64,000 bases of DNA from Yamadazyma tenuis (taxonomy: Eukaryota; Ascomycota; Pichiomycetes; Serinales; Debaryomycetaceae), in the NCBI RefSeq assembly GCF_029203305.1, contig NC_089461.1, forward strand, positions 2,108,001-2,172,000. Direction: 5' to 3'. Positions 50,592-60,388 of this stretch are shown here, in pieces; the first letter of the stretch is position 1, and each line of letters starts with the position of its first letter. Below the pieces are notes generated by a model, which was not told the DNA's origin, made no database searches, and worked only from the letters and a program-made list of their open reading frames with translations. A program made the translations under genes and the position numbers.

Positions 50592-51770
50592 ATGCTCACA
50601 TTAACCTCGGAGTCTTCAGCCGTTCGACAAGCCTCCACAAAGAGCGAGTATGTAACTGAACAGGTTCATAATTGTTTCAACGATACCGTGTCGACAATCC
50701 ACTACTCTGACCCGATGATGGTTGGCCATGGGTCATTTGGTAAGGTGTTCAAGACCCAGGTATCGCCTACCAATGAGGTGATTGCCATAAAGACGGTGTT
50801 GCAAGATCCCAAATTCAAGAACAGAGAACTTCAGATCATGAAGTTGATCCACCACCCAAATATCGTTGACCTCAAGTACTTCTTCTACAAATCGTCAGAA
50901 CGCCATGAAGTCTACTTGAACTTGATGTTGGAGTACGTGCCGGAGACGTTATATCAGTATATCAAATACTATACCCTCAAGAAAATGCCCATGCCACTTC
51001 TTGAAATAAAGCTCTACTTCTACCAAATTCTCAGGGCCATCAACTTCATCAACATCCAAGGTGTGTGCCACAGAGACATCAAGCCCCAGAATTTGTTGGT
51101 GAATCCCGCCACGTGCGAGTTGAAGCTCTGCGATTTTGGTAGTGCCAAAGTGTTGAAGCCACATGAACCCAATGTCAGCTACGCGTGCTCACGATACTAT
51201 CGAGCCCCGGAGTTGATTTTTGGCAACAGTTTCTACTCAACCAAAATCGATGTGTGGAGTATCGGATGTGTGGTGGGAGAGATGATATTGGGTCGCCCGT
51301 TGTTCATTGGTGAACTGAGCATCGACCAGCTCGTCGAGATCATCAAGGTACTTGGAACCCCGACACGTGACCAGATCCGCAGCATGAATCCCACCTACAG
51401 CGAGCACAAGTTCCCCAAGATCAAGTCCATCTCATTGGCGAAGTTGTTTAAGCGCATTCCTCCAGATTTAGTCCTGTTGATGGCACGAGTATTGACGTAC
51501 GATCCATCACAAAGGCTTACATGTATTGAGGCCATGTTGGACCCGTACTTCGATGAGCTCAAGGTTCAGGGTGCTCGGGTGTCTACTCTTCGCAACAATA
51601 ATGCAATGTTCCCTCCACTCTTCAACTTCAGCGCGATTGAATTGAGTGCCAGTCCACAAAACAATACTCGTTTGGTACCGGAGTGGGCGCATAACCAGCT
51701 CCTTATTAGCTTGCCGCTACAGGAATTCAGACCATTAAACCATATTGAGTTCCAAATTCCTCCAATATAG
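50592..51770 (+). CDS. GSK3-family protein kinase, second of tandem pair
   Basis: A 392-residue paralogue of the preceding kinase, same strand, 405 bp downstream. It keeps all catalytic elements ([59 protein letters not shown]). It departs from the family at TLYQYIKYYTLKKMPMP and DVWSIGCVVGEMILGRPLFIGELS. The N-terminal block YVTEQVHNCFND and the C-terminal block PPLFNFSAIELSASPQNN match the first copy, showing a whole-gene duplication. The divergence suggests relaxed or changed substrate choice, but an active kinase is expected. Confidence 0.93.
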   Translation: MLTLTSESSAVRQASTKSEYVTEQVHNCFNDTVSTIHYSDPMMVGHGSFGKVFKTQVSPTNEVIAIKTVLQDPKFKNRELQIMKLIHHPNIVDLKYFFYKSSERHEVYLNLMLEYVPETLYQYIKYYTLKKMPMPLLEIKLYFYQILRAINFINIQGVCHRDIKPQNLLVNPATCELKLCDFGSAKVLKPHEPNVSYACSRYYRAPELIFGNSFYSTKIDVWSIGCVVGEMILGRPLFIGELSIDQLVEIIKVLGTPTRDQIRSMNPTYSEHKFPKIKSISLAKLFKRIPPDLVLLMARVLTYDPSQRLTCIEAMLDPYFDELKVQGARVSTLRNNNAMFPPLFNFSAIELSASPQNNTRLVPEWAHNQLLISLPLQEFRPLNHIEFQIPPI

Positions 51771-51899
51771 ATACATAGACCACGAAGAGACGTTTTTCAC
51801 AATTGCAGCCGTCGTGCCGCTACCAATTATCATACTGCGCGCGACTTGGGCCTCACAAAATTTTCTTACCAGCCAATAGAATCCCCATCAATTATAATA

Positions 51900-52082
51900 A
51901 TGGCAGGTCACGGTCACGCTTACGTCAAGCACGGTGCTGTTGCGGTACCACACACAGATCCTCGTTTGAAATGGGGAGCCAAACTCTTGAGTGCCACCAT
52001 GTGGTTTTACATTTTCTACAGAGTCAAACAAGATGGTCCAGTGATGTTTGGTCAGAAATTACCTTTTGAACACCACCATTAA
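51900..52082 (+). CDS. Small mitochondrial complex I accessory subunit candidate (NDUFB2-like)
   Basis: A 60-residue protein, too short for most gene callers. It has a hydrophilic N terminus (MAGHGHAYVKHGAVAVPH), one hydrophobic helix (LLSATMWFYIFYRVKQDG) and a His-rich end. The segment MWFYIFYRVKQDGPVMFG resembles the single-helix MWFWILWRFWHDS region of the NDUFB2/AGGG subunit of NADH:ubiquinone oxidoreductase. CUG-clade yeasts keep complex I, so such a subunit is expected. The ATG at 51900 in ATAATAATGG is used; an in-frame ATG at 51846 would add 18 residues. The match is short, so the family call is moderate. Confidence 0.55.
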   Translation: MAGHGHAYVKHGAVAVPHTDPRLKWGAKLLSATMWFYIFYRVKQDGPVMFGQKLPFEHHH

Positions 52083-52535
52083 ATTCTTCATATTTGCAAC
52101 TGCATACTGCTCATACATACACGAATATACACCAGATATACGATATAATACAGACACAATGGGACGTGCATTGGTTTCTCCATTTTGAATTGACTTTAGC
52201 TTGTTACTTCAAGTGTATGATCCTCTTTGAGATTTGCGGTTGGACGTCACAAACACTAGAGGAATTTATGGTCTCTTGAGTGATCTAAAACTCTCTTGAT
52301 GCCAATGGTCTTAATATCCGTAGAGGCATACACTTTACGTATCACTTTTATATTCTCATCTTAACAGCTGATGTGTTGTATCATAATTATTATATCAAGC
52401 ATTTAGGCCCGTGGCTCTTCTATTGTCTTATTATCTCGATGGCCCATTTCTTCCAACTTTTCCTTTCAAGGTCTCTATGTCCTGTTTTATCTTAATGCTG
52501 TCCAATTCCCTACGTTGGGAAAACAAGAACCTTTG
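52083..52535. other. Convergent 3' intergenic region
   Basis: 453 bp, AT-rich, between the small + strand gene and the DUF2433-type gene on the minus strand. No gene, repeat or RNA feature was recognised. Confidence 0.5.
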
Positions 52536-53957
52536 TCACATCGTTCTAAACTTACCTCTAACACGGCCCCTGGCACGACTTCTACCTCTTCCTCTAGCAC
52601 GACCACGACCTCTACCCCTTCCTTTACCTCTACCTCGGGTAGGGAGTTGGAAACCGTCGAAATCGTCGTCTTCTAGGTCTTCTTCAATGTCATTGGTTTC
52701 TATGAGATGATCAACATCCTCATCACCAAGGTCTTTTTGATCCGTTTTGAAGTTGAAATCAAACCCACTACTATAACAATGATGGAGGTTGACTTTACCA
52801 TTGGCATAATCTAGATTAATCACATTTTTTTCGTCTCCTATTTTGAAGTCACATAAATTGAAATGCCATAAATTGTAGAAGTTTTCAAAGTATAACTCAT
52901 TGATCTTATTGAGCATGGCATTTGTATCATAATCCTTGGAAGTCTTGTGTCCATTTTTCAGAGTTTCATAGCCCTCCAAGATCCCGTTATCGGGCTTGAC
53001 GTCAGTGTCTTTCAAGGTCAATGGGATTATTTGGTTGGTGTGGATTATGGGGATCACATCCAAAATCTCGAGAGCAGTCTCCAAAGACTTGGAGGTGTCT
53101 CCATCTAATTCCATCAAGTCACCCTTAATTAGTTTGAAGAGCTCACCAAACTTAATTCTAAATTTGGAAAACTTCAACTTGAAGTTTTCAATGGAGTTAA
53201 GAAAACTCATTTCATTTCCGATGATGGGGAACTTGAAATGAAGACCCTGACTCACAGTGAAATTGGCGTTCGTGACCATCGCCAAGTACTCGAGAATCGG
53301 GTTTTTCATAACGGAGTTATAAGTGACAAAAATATTGATAGAATTCAAACTGTTCGAATTGAGCTGGTAAAACTCACTGATTTGAAGTAGAGTCATCCAA
53401 AGTTCTCCAAATTTACCATTGATCTTGTTTGTGTAGTCACCCGAATTAAAAAGGTTTAGGAATTTGAACCTACCGCTTAACCCGTAAATCTTTATGTCCG
53501 GTTGCCCTGGACTCTGAATGCTGTAGCCTTTAGTATGGTCGATAAGATTCAAGTTCTTAATTTGGATGGTGCCATTGACCAACTTCTCCACCAATACTGG
53601 ATCATCCATGGGCCCAAAAATGGTGTAAATTGGTACCCTAAAAGACTTTTTACCACTAATATAATCGTCAAGATAGTCATATTGACCCACAATCTTCTGC
53701 TTAATATCTTCAATGACTTCTTGGTTTGGAACTTGGTTGATATTAATTTTGTCGTTGATATCGTCGATCATGTCCTTGTCTAATATACTCAGAAATGATA
53801 TCAATTGTTTCAAATAGTTGAAATCACAGTTTAAAATGGTGTCTGAATCCCAAAAACCAAAATTGCCCGAGTGGATAATAACCTCATCGGGCTCGGTTTG
53901 GAGTTCATTAACCTCATCCCAGTTACCTTGGACATCTGCTAGAAGTGTCACCTTCAT
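52536..53957 (-). CDS. DUF2433-type degenerate metallophosphatase-like protein with RG-rich tail
   Basis: A 473-residue protein. The N terminus (MKVTLLADVQGNWDEVNELQ, then VIIHSGNFGFWDSD and IYTIFGPMDDP) follows the fungal DUF2433 proteins related to calcineurin-like phosphoesterases. The usual DxH and GD metal motifs read DVQ and GN, so catalysis is doubtful. The middle continues the fold (IKIYGLSGRF). The C terminus has an acidic stretch (EEDLEDDDFDGF) then a Gly/Arg repeat (RGRGKGRGRGRGRARG) typical of RNA-binding or arginine-methylated tails. The RG repeat and low-complexity codons also produce a spurious + strand frame (52411-52710). Function unknown; an RNA-related role is inference. 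Confidence 0.7.
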   Translation of the reverse strand: MKVTLLADVQGNWDEVNELQTEPDEVIIHSGNFGFWDSDTILNCDFNYLKQLISFLSILDKDMIDDINDKININQVPNQEVIEDIKQKIVGQYDYLDDYISGKKSFRVPIYTIFGPMDDPVLVEKLVNGTIQIKNLNLIDHTKGYSIQSPGQPDIKIYGLSGRFKFLNLFNSGDYTNKINGKFGELWMTLLQISEFYQLNSNSLNSINIFVTYNSVMKNPILEYLAMVTNANFTVSQGLHFKFPIIGNEMSFLNSIENFKLKFSKFRIKFGELFKLIKGDLMELDGDTSKSLETALEILDVIPIIHTNQIIPLTLKDTDVKPDNGILEGYETLKNGHKTSKDYDTNAMLNKINELYFENFYNLWHFNLCDFKIGDEKNVINLDYANGKVNLHHCYSSGFDFNFKTDQKDLGDEDVDHLIETNDIEEDLEDDDFDGFQLPTRGRGKGRGRGRGRARGRGRSRARGRVRGKFRTM

Positions 53958-54211
53958 TGTGTTTCCCCAGTGAAATATTGGTGTTTATTGCAGTTGCAAT
54001 CGCCTGGCCTCCGTTATCTCAAACCAGTTTTCGCGACTCCTGAAGTTATCAGTCTGTGGATAGTTTTGACTCTAACAAAAGGAATAACATCTCATTAGAG
54101 AATTGTCACACCTGTAATATTGATATCTTTAACCACCGTTGACCTCCTACACCTTCATAATATCCACATCACCCTTACTTCTTTGCAGGTTCACTGGAAG
54201 TAATACCAAAC

Positions 54212-55768
54212 ATGCTAGAGCCCAGTGAGAGGCTAAGAAACGCTATAATAGAAGGTAATCTTTCCATTACCAAGCGGATGCTCTTCAAGTTCCCCGAACT
54301 CTGGCTTAACATCAATACCACCAATGGCTGGAACAATCTCCATTATAGTAGCTACAAGGGAAACTATCTCATTTGTTTCCATTTGATCTCATTTATAAAC
54401 CAGTTTAAAGATGAGAATGCCGAGTTGGCCAGCATTTTGAGTAATAGAAACGACATGTTGAGCTTCGATAAGATCTCTCCGATCCACTTGACCATCAAAA
54501 ATTCCCATCTCCAGACGCTTCATTATCTCCTTCAAGAATTTCCGGGAGTATACTGGTTGAACCACAAAGGAGGAAAAAATCAGCAAACACCACTACATTT
54601 CTGCTGTATCTACGGGTTCAATGAAGGATCGAAGTTGCTTCTCGAAAAAGGGGCTGACTATAACATACTCGATAAAAACGGTAATAACATGCTCCATTTG
54701 GCGTTTGAGTATGGGAATTTTGAGTGTATAAGTACGTTTGTGGAATTCTTGTACAACTTGTCACCCAATAAGGCTGCTAACTTGAAGCTCATCAAAACCT
54801 TTGAAAACTCCAAAAACAACAACGGATGGCTTCCGATAGAATTGAGTGTCAATTTTAAGTTGACGCGTTACTACGCTAGTTTCAAAGATAAACTCACTTC
54901 AAGCAGCTCCAACTCCAATTCTGATTTGGACGAAAGTATTAGCAGAGGAAGCTATGGCACCAGTCTGTTCAAAGATTCCAGTTCTATGTTAGCTGAAATT
55001 CCGTTTGTTTTGGGCTCTGACACTCGATCCAACTTGCGACTAGAACCTGACTCATCCTTCAGTATTGACAGTTCTAAGTCTACCACCAACGGTAGCCCCA
55101 GTCCCAATAAGATCCTTGCGAGTCCTATTATCTCGGTGAACGAGTTCAACAAAAGATCTCACTCCCAGAGTTTACCTACACAATCTGAAGAAGACATCTA
55201 TTCGGCACTACGACAAAGAGCCAATACGACCCTCACGCCGGTGGCTTTACCTCTTATACCTCCAACCCCTTCAGTCATCAAGAAAATCCCGTCTTTGAAA
55301 TCAATAACGATTTCTCCTTCTATGAGGTTAGATACTGAGGTCGACCCTATAGGCATCGAGTCATCCTCTTCTAGCACTACAACTACTTCCAATTCCTCGC
55401 CTATTAAGACAACATTTCCTAGTATCAAAACCACTTCCGTCAAAACCGATGTCAAGTCTTCACGCACAAGAAGCGACAGTTCAGCAGCCAATGAAGATAC
55501 GGCGTTGGTCAACTCGCCTTCGTCAATTGCTGCTAAAATTGCCTTCAATAGCAGTAAATCATCGGCTGCTTCTTCACGAAAGAATTCGAATCCAGAGCCA
55601 AGTCCGGTGAGACTTCAAAACTCGAACTCGAATTCGCAAATGAGAAGAGACAGTTCGTCCAGTCCTTTGAGCCACCAGAACTTACAACTGCCAGGCTCAA
55701 AACAACATCTTTCACCTTCCAAGCATAAGAATTCCATAAACTCTATCAGCTTCAGCAGAGTGAGATAA
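54212..55768 (+). CDS. AVO2: TORC2 subunit Avo2, ankyrin-repeat protein
   Basis: A 518-residue protein. It begins MLEPSERLRNAIIEGNLSI, matching Avo2 (MLKEPSVRLREAIIEGNLLI), and continues with four to five ankyrin repeats to about residue 215 (GWNNLHYSSYKGNYLICFHLI, ISPIHLTIKNSHLQTLHYLL, QTPLHFCCIYGFNEGSKLLLEKGADY, NNMLHLAFEYGNFECI). The remaining 300 residues are Ser/Thr/Pro/Asn-rich and disordered, with many SP sites. Avo2 is a non-essential peripheral subunit of TOR complex 2 at the plasma membrane. Only 46 bp separate its stop from the MSH3 ATG. Confidence 0.9.
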   Translation: MLEPSERLRNAIIEGNLSITKRMLFKFPELWLNINTTNGWNNLHYSSYKGNYLICFHLISFINQFKDENAELASILSNRNDMLSFDKISPIHLTIKNSHLQTLHYLLQEFPGVYWLNHKGGKNQQTPLHFCCIYGFNEGSKLLLEKGADYNILDKNGNNMLHLAFEYGNFECISTFVEFLYNLSPNKAANLKLIKTFENSKNNNGWLPIELSVNFKLTRYYASFKDKLTSSSSNSNSDLDESISRGSYGTSLFKDSSSMLAEIPFVLGSDTRSNLRLEPDSSFSIDSSKSTTNGSPSPNKILASPIISVNEFNKRSHSQSLPTQSEEDIYSALRQRANTTLTPVALPLIPPTPSVIKKIPSLKSITISPSMRLDTEVDPIGIESSSSSTTTTSNSSPIKTTFPSIKTTSVKTDVKSSRTRSDSSAANEDTALVNSPSSIAAKIAFNSSKSSAASSRKNSNPEPSPVRLQNSNSNSQMRRDSSSSPLSHQNLQLPGSKQHLSPSKHKNSINSISFSRVR

Positions 55769-55774
55769 AAGTTT

Positions 55775-55791
55775 GATCGCGCTTCGCGATC
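55775..55791 (+). repeat. Perfect hairpin in the AVO2-MSH3 spacer
   Basis: GATCGCG-CTT-CGCGATC: 7 bp arms and a 3-base loop occupying more than a third of the 46 bp spacer. It may act in AVO2 3'-end formation or as a palindromic binding site for MSH3 transcription; neither is shown. Confidence 0.7.
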
Positions 55792-55814
55792 GTTTCTGTA
55801 ATATACCTAAATAC

Positions 55815-58586
55815 ATGAAGCACATCCAAATCAGTAAATTCTTCAAGCCCGCCAAACGGAAACTAGAGGCACGTGATACCCACGTCGATGTTAATCACAC
55901 CGAGCCCTCCAACAAGAAACCAACTCCCAAAGAAAAAGAGACCTGCAAGGCGAGCTCTTCCAAAATTCAACCTGCTGCTAAAGTGTCTAAATTGACTCCT
56001 TTGGAAAAACAGATCTTAGATCTCAAAGACGGTCACCTGGACAAGCTTCTAGCAATACAGGTTGGGTACAAGTACAAGTTCTATGGCGAAGATGCTAGAA
56101 TTGTATCTAAAATCATTAACATCATGTTGATTCCCCATACGGATTCGAGGTTCAACTACTGCTCGATTCCAGACAACAGACTCCATGTTCACTTGAAAAA
56201 GATCCTAACTTTTGGATACCGTGTAGGTGTTATCAAGCAGATTGAGCTGACGATATCAAAGACCATGGAGAGCTCCAAAGGAATTTTTGAGAGAAAACTT
56301 ACTGGCGTTTATACACTGGCGACCTACATGAATGAAGAAATTGAAGACGGCAGAAAGTTGGCAATTGACGACGATAATGGGCAATACGTATGTTGTGTGA
56401 ACCATATGGATAACAGTACAGGCTTTGTGGTGATAAAGCCGTTGACGGGTGAAATCATTGTCGATTCATTCGAAGACAATGACTTGCATCATGAGCTAGA
56501 AACAAGATTAGTATATTTCAAGCCCAGTGAATGCATAATATTATGCAACGATGAGGTAACTACAATGACTCTCACCAAGTTAGTCAACCTGATCAATAAC
56601 CTCTGCAAAGTGGAAACTAGAGACATAAATAAAGACGTTCTACAGGAATTGGAATCATTTTTTGGGAATGACGATTTGGACAAAAACAACTTATTCGACT
56701 ACTACAAGGTGAATTTCAATAGTTTGATACTCAATTGCATTCATGGACTAGTGCAGTATTTGGAACCTTTCAAGCTTAATACCATCTTCACAGTTCCTTC
56801 AAACATACAGAAGTTCAAGAATGACGATTACATGATATTATCCTCGAACGTACTTAGAACCTTGGAGATTTTTGAAAATTCTACCGATAATACCACTAGA
56901 GGTTCACTTATTTGGTTACTAAATCATACACGGACGAAAATGGGTGAAAGAATGTTGTTCAAGTGGGTTTCCAGGCCTTTAACTTCTAGAGAGAAGATTC
57001 AAGATAGAGTCGATGCCTTAGACGATTTATCCAAAGAGTTTAATCATTTCATAGACAGTCTCACAAGCTTATTAACGAATGATATTGACTTGGAAAAGGG
57101 TTTGATCAAATTGCATTATTCATTGAGCACTGCTAAAATAACCAGAAGTGAGGTGTACAAGATGTTGAGTAAATTCAACAAGATTTTGAAGCTTGTCAAG
57201 AGTTTTGAAAAGGAGATCGAGAAGCTTAATGGTTCGTTGAAGTCAAGGGAGCTTAAGTCCATATTCAATGAATTGCTTGACTTGGCAGAGAATTTTGATA
57301 TCGAGTCTATACACCTAAACTTTATTTCCTCGACATATGGAAACTCCGACTCGAAGGAGCAAAAGTACCAATACTTTAACCTAGATTATCACAACTGGGA
57401 AGATATCAGCAATCAGAATGATCAGATCCTGAACATCAATCAAGAAATCGAAGAAGAAACAAAAGCCGTTAGCAAGATTTTACGAAAGCCAATTCGTCTT
57501 GTGAAGATATTGAACCAAGAAAACTTGATTGAGGTGAGAAACACCCAGGCAAATTCTGTACCTGTAGACTGGGTTAGAATAAACGCTACGAAAAGCATAA
57601 CTAGGTTCAGATCGCCAAACCTTCAGCGATTGAATGACTTGTTGATATACAATCGTGAATTGCTTGATAAGGTTTGTGACCGGGTGTTCCTTAAATTTTT
57701 GGGAACAATCAATGAAAACTATTTCAAATTCAGCAAGATTATCCACAACCTTTCCAAGTTTGACTGTCTTTTATCATTGGTTGTAACAAAGGCTCTGGGA
57801 GTGAAGCCAATAGTTTTAGAGGAAAACTCGATTGTGGACATCAAAGAATTCAGAAACCCAATCATCAATACTTTGACAAACTATATCACAAACGATGCTC
57901 ATATCACCCTGACAGAGAACCGCATATCACTAATTACGGGCCCAAATATGGGAGGAAAATCGAGTTATATCAAGTCGATTGGTATTCTTGTTATAATGCA
58001 TCAAATCGGCTGTTACCTTCCTTGTGAGTCTGCAAAGCTCAGTATATTCAAGAAGATATTCATCAGAATGGGGTCGTTTGACAACATCATCAAAGGTCAG
58101 TCTACATTCATGATCGAAATGATAGAAATATTGAACATTTTGCAAAACTTCGATTCCAGCTCGTTGATTTTGCTTGATGAAGTGGGAAGAGGAACAGGCA
58201 CTTTTGACGGATATGTTATAGCCTATTCAATCATCCAACACTTTTGTGGCCATGCTGAAAGTCCCGTAGTCCTTTTCATCACTCACTTCCACAAACTCAC
58301 CGAGTTGGCAAATGAGCATAAGGTTGTGGGAAACTTCTACATGGATTTCATCAAGAAACCAGAGAGTGATGAGATACAATTCTTGTACAAGCTTGTGCCT
58401 GGAATCCTCGATAATCTGTTTGGTTTGAATGTTGCTAAATTAGCTGGTATCCCCGAAGAAGTAATCGAAAGAGCTAAAGTCAAATCGATAGAGATGAAAA
58501 ATGACATGGATATAAGAGCTATTACTGATGTTCTCCGGATGATCAAGGAGAAGAACTTGGAAAAGGCATTTGAGACTATTAGCTGA
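55815..58586 (+). CDS. MSH3: DNA mismatch repair protein Msh3
   Basis: A 923-residue MutS homologue. The N terminus MKHIQISKFFKPAKRK is a PCNA-binding (PIP) box in the usual Msh3 place, with His where the first Gln is expected (HxxIxxFF). The mismatch-binding domain has QVGYKYKFYGEDARIV, then connector, lever and clamp. The ATPase has Walker A GPNMGGKS (709-716), the Q-loop region GQSTFMIEM and Walker B LLDEVGRGTGTFDG. With Msh2 it repairs insertion/deletion loops. The ATG at 55815 is used rather than the TTG 42 bp upstream, which lies in the hairpin region. CTG at 57909-57911 (residue 699) falls where S. cerevisiae Msh3 appears to have Ser. Confidence 0.95.
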   Translation: MKHIQISKFFKPAKRKLEARDTHVDVNHTEPSNKKPTPKEKETCKASSSKIQPAAKVSKLTPLEKQILDLKDGHLDKLLAIQVGYKYKFYGEDARIVSKIINIMLIPHTDSRFNYCSIPDNRLHVHLKKILTFGYRVGVIKQIELTISKTMESSKGIFERKLTGVYTLATYMNEEIEDGRKLAIDDDNGQYVCCVNHMDNSTGFVVIKPLTGEIIVDSFEDNDLHHELETRLVYFKPSECIILCNDEVTTMTLTKLVNLINNLCKVETRDINKDVLQELESFFGNDDLDKNNLFDYYKVNFNSLILNCIHGLVQYLEPFKLNTIFTVPSNIQKFKNDDYMILSSNVLRTLEIFENSTDNTTRGSLIWLLNHTRTKMGERMLFKWVSRPLTSREKIQDRVDALDDLSKEFNHFIDSLTSLLTNDIDLEKGLIKLHYSLSTAKITRSEVYKMLSKFNKILKLVKSFEKEIEKLNGSLKSRELKSIFNELLDLAENFDIESIHLNFISSTYGNSDSKEQKYQYFNLDYHNWEDISNQNDQILNINQEIEEETKAVSKILRKPIRLVKILNQENLIEVRNTQANSVPVDWVRINATKSITRFRSPNLQRLNDLLIYNRELLDKVCDRVFLKFLGTINENYFKFSKIIHNLSKFDCLLSLVVTKALGVKPIVLEENSIVDIKEFRNPIINTLTNYITNDAHITLTENRISLITGPNMGGKSSYIKSIGILVIMHQIGCYLPCESAKLSIFKKIFIRMGSFDNIIKGQSTFMIEMIEILNILQNFDSSSLILLDEVGRGTGTFDGYVIAYSIIQHFCGHAESPVVLFITHFHKLTELANEHKVVGNFYMDFIKKPESDEIQFLYKLVPGILDNLFGLNVAKLAGIPEEVIERAKVKSIEMKNDMDIRAITDVLRMIKEKNLEKAFETIS

Positions 58587-58708
58587 TATACAATAGATAC
58601 CTAAATGTGGGCTTCCCTAAGTCAAGAGGCTTCTATTGGTTTGACAGGGTGCAAAAATAGAATTTCAGTTGTATCTAGCCTGTATTTGTCTAGTCTAAAT
58701 ACTTCTAC

Positions 58709-60196
58709 TTATAAGTCGAAAAAGTTCAAGGCAATTTTATTGAACTCCTCTGGATTATCAAGGTAAATATGGTGGCCAGCATTTTCCACAATTTTAAATT
58801 CAGCATCTGCACCCAACTCCTTCAACTTCTTATAGATGTACTCTCCACCCTTGAAGTTCATCCAGTCTTTCTCACCGTATAACCAGAGGGTCTTGATTTT
58901 GTTTTCGGTGAAAAACTCTGCTATCTGTCGATCACATAACGGCAATTTAGGTAAAATTTCGTGGTTGATGAGTTTGGTTATAGCTAATTCACCTGAACCT
59001 TGATACTGGTTGAAAATCGAGTAAGAATAGTAATGCAACTTCAAAAGAAGGTCATGGTTGGTCTCACCATTCGAGTCCTTCAAGTTTCTGAACCTCTGGT
59101 ACGACCATAAACTCAAGAACTTGGAGAACATTGGACCAAACAACTGGAGCAATTGGAACGGACTAATTTTCCATTCCCATAGCTTTTTCAACACCAAGTT
59201 TTCGGGGAACTTGGGTCTACCCAAACTTTCCCATAACTTGGTCAACTCATCATTGTCATGGACCTCTCCATTCTCCAGCTGCTGCTGGACTAATTCTTCC
59301 AACGGCCTACCTCCTAATTCATGGTGGTTCACCTGTAGGTCCTTGGAGTTGAGTAAACTGGTGTAATTAGATTCGGTACCCATTGGACTCACCACAAGAA
59401 ACTCAGACACCTGGTTAAAATTGTACTTGGCAAGATAGCAGCAACTCAAGTATGCGCCCATCGAATGGCTAATGAGCTTGAACTTGTCAATGGAATTTGC
59501 AATTCTCCACTGTTCAAACTTATCAATGAACCAGTTTTCTACCCCCAATACCTGGTTGATTTGATTATACTTATCAGGGTAGTTCTGCAACAATTCGCTG
59601 GGAAATCTGGGTCGGGAGCTGTTACCAAATCCAGGCATGTCAATCACATGAAGTCTCAGTCCTGGTTTTGATTTCACCAACGCCTCGAAGTTCTTCACAA
59701 AGTACCCTGACGCCGCCATGTAACCATGCATTATGACAATGGTTTCAGATGGTGCACCGTGTCTGTTTTCAAGGTTGAACTCGTGAATAAAGTTACCATC
59801 TTCCAACTCTGTGTCTTTGAAAGAACCCACAATTATCCCATCTTGGGTGTATTTGGGAAGTTCTCCAGGCTTGTTAATCTTTATGTCATCACTGAGGATA
59901 GCCATGTAGAGGTCATACTCGATGAGGAGGTTTTTTATTCTTGCTGTTTGGTATGCTGGAGTGTTTTCGGTAGGCTTCATGAGGGCGGAGGAGGTGGTCC
60001 ACCAATCGTTAATCGACTGAAACAATGACACGCTGTTGATATCATTAGTGCTAAGCGCACCAGGGGGTGTCTGGGCCCGGTCTCCCATCACATCGATAGA
60101 CTGCTGGATGATAGACATTAGGTTGAGTACTATATGCGATAAGGAGTTCTGCGAACAATGCGCGTGCGAGCTTATCACGAGCATGAGACTTTGCAT
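58709..60196 (-). CDS. Alpha/beta hydrolase of the Cld1/Ict1 (ABHD4/5) family
   Basis: A 495-residue protein. Fold markers: VIMHGYMAASGYFVKNFEAL, RLHVIDMPGFGNSSRP, the nucleophile-elbow region LISHSMGAYLS (SxSxG, with Ser replacing the first Gly), and GHHIYLDNP near the end, which supplies the catalytic His inside an H-x4-D motif. Cld1 is a mitochondrial cardiolipin deacylase and Ict1 a lysophosphatidic acid acyltransferase; the two functions cannot be separated by sequence alone. An alternative ATG at 60118 (MSIIQQSID) gives 469 residues; the N-terminal extension from 60196 lacks the basic residues of a mitochondrial presequence, so the shorter form is quite possible. Confidence 0.85.
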   Translation of the reverse strand: MQSLMLVISSHAHCSQNSLSHIVLNLMSIIQQSIDVMGDRAQTPPGALSTNDINSVSLFQSINDWWTTSSALMKPTENTPAYQTARIKNLLIEYDLYMAILSDDIKINKPGELPKYTQDGIIVGSFKDTELEDGNFIHEFNLENRHGAPSETIVIMHGYMAASGYFVKNFEALVKSKPGLRLHVIDMPGFGNSSRPRFPSELLQNYPDKYNQINQVLGVENWFIDKFEQWRIANSIDKFKLISHSMGAYLSCCYLAKYNFNQVSEFLVVSPMGTESNYTSLLNSKDLQVNHHELGGRPLEELVQQQLENGEVHDNDELTKLWESLGRPKFPENLVLKKLWEWKISPFQLLQLFGPMFSKFLSLWSYQRFRNLKDSNGETNHDLLLKLHYYSYSIFNQYQGSGELAITKLINHEILPKLPLCDRQIAEFFTENKIKTLWLYGEKDWMNFKGGEYIYKKLKELGADAEFKIVENAGHHIYLDNPEEFNKIALNFFDL

Positions 60197-60388
60197 GAGT
60201 GCAAGAAATTACATAGCGAGACTTTTCACCAGTGAAATTAAACATAGCAATTTCAGTAGGTTGATATTAATATAGTTCTACCCACAAGAGTGATATTCTC
60301 CGTTTTGCACTTCGGCTATCGTATTATCCATTAATCATTCACTCTATATAATATTCACATACAAAAGATATCTCTAATGATCTTACCT

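Noticed and set aside
54188..54212. Possible 3' splice site (TTTGCAG) before AVO2
   Set aside because: The AVO2 N terminus aligns from the ATG at 54212, and no convincing upstream exon or branch site was found.
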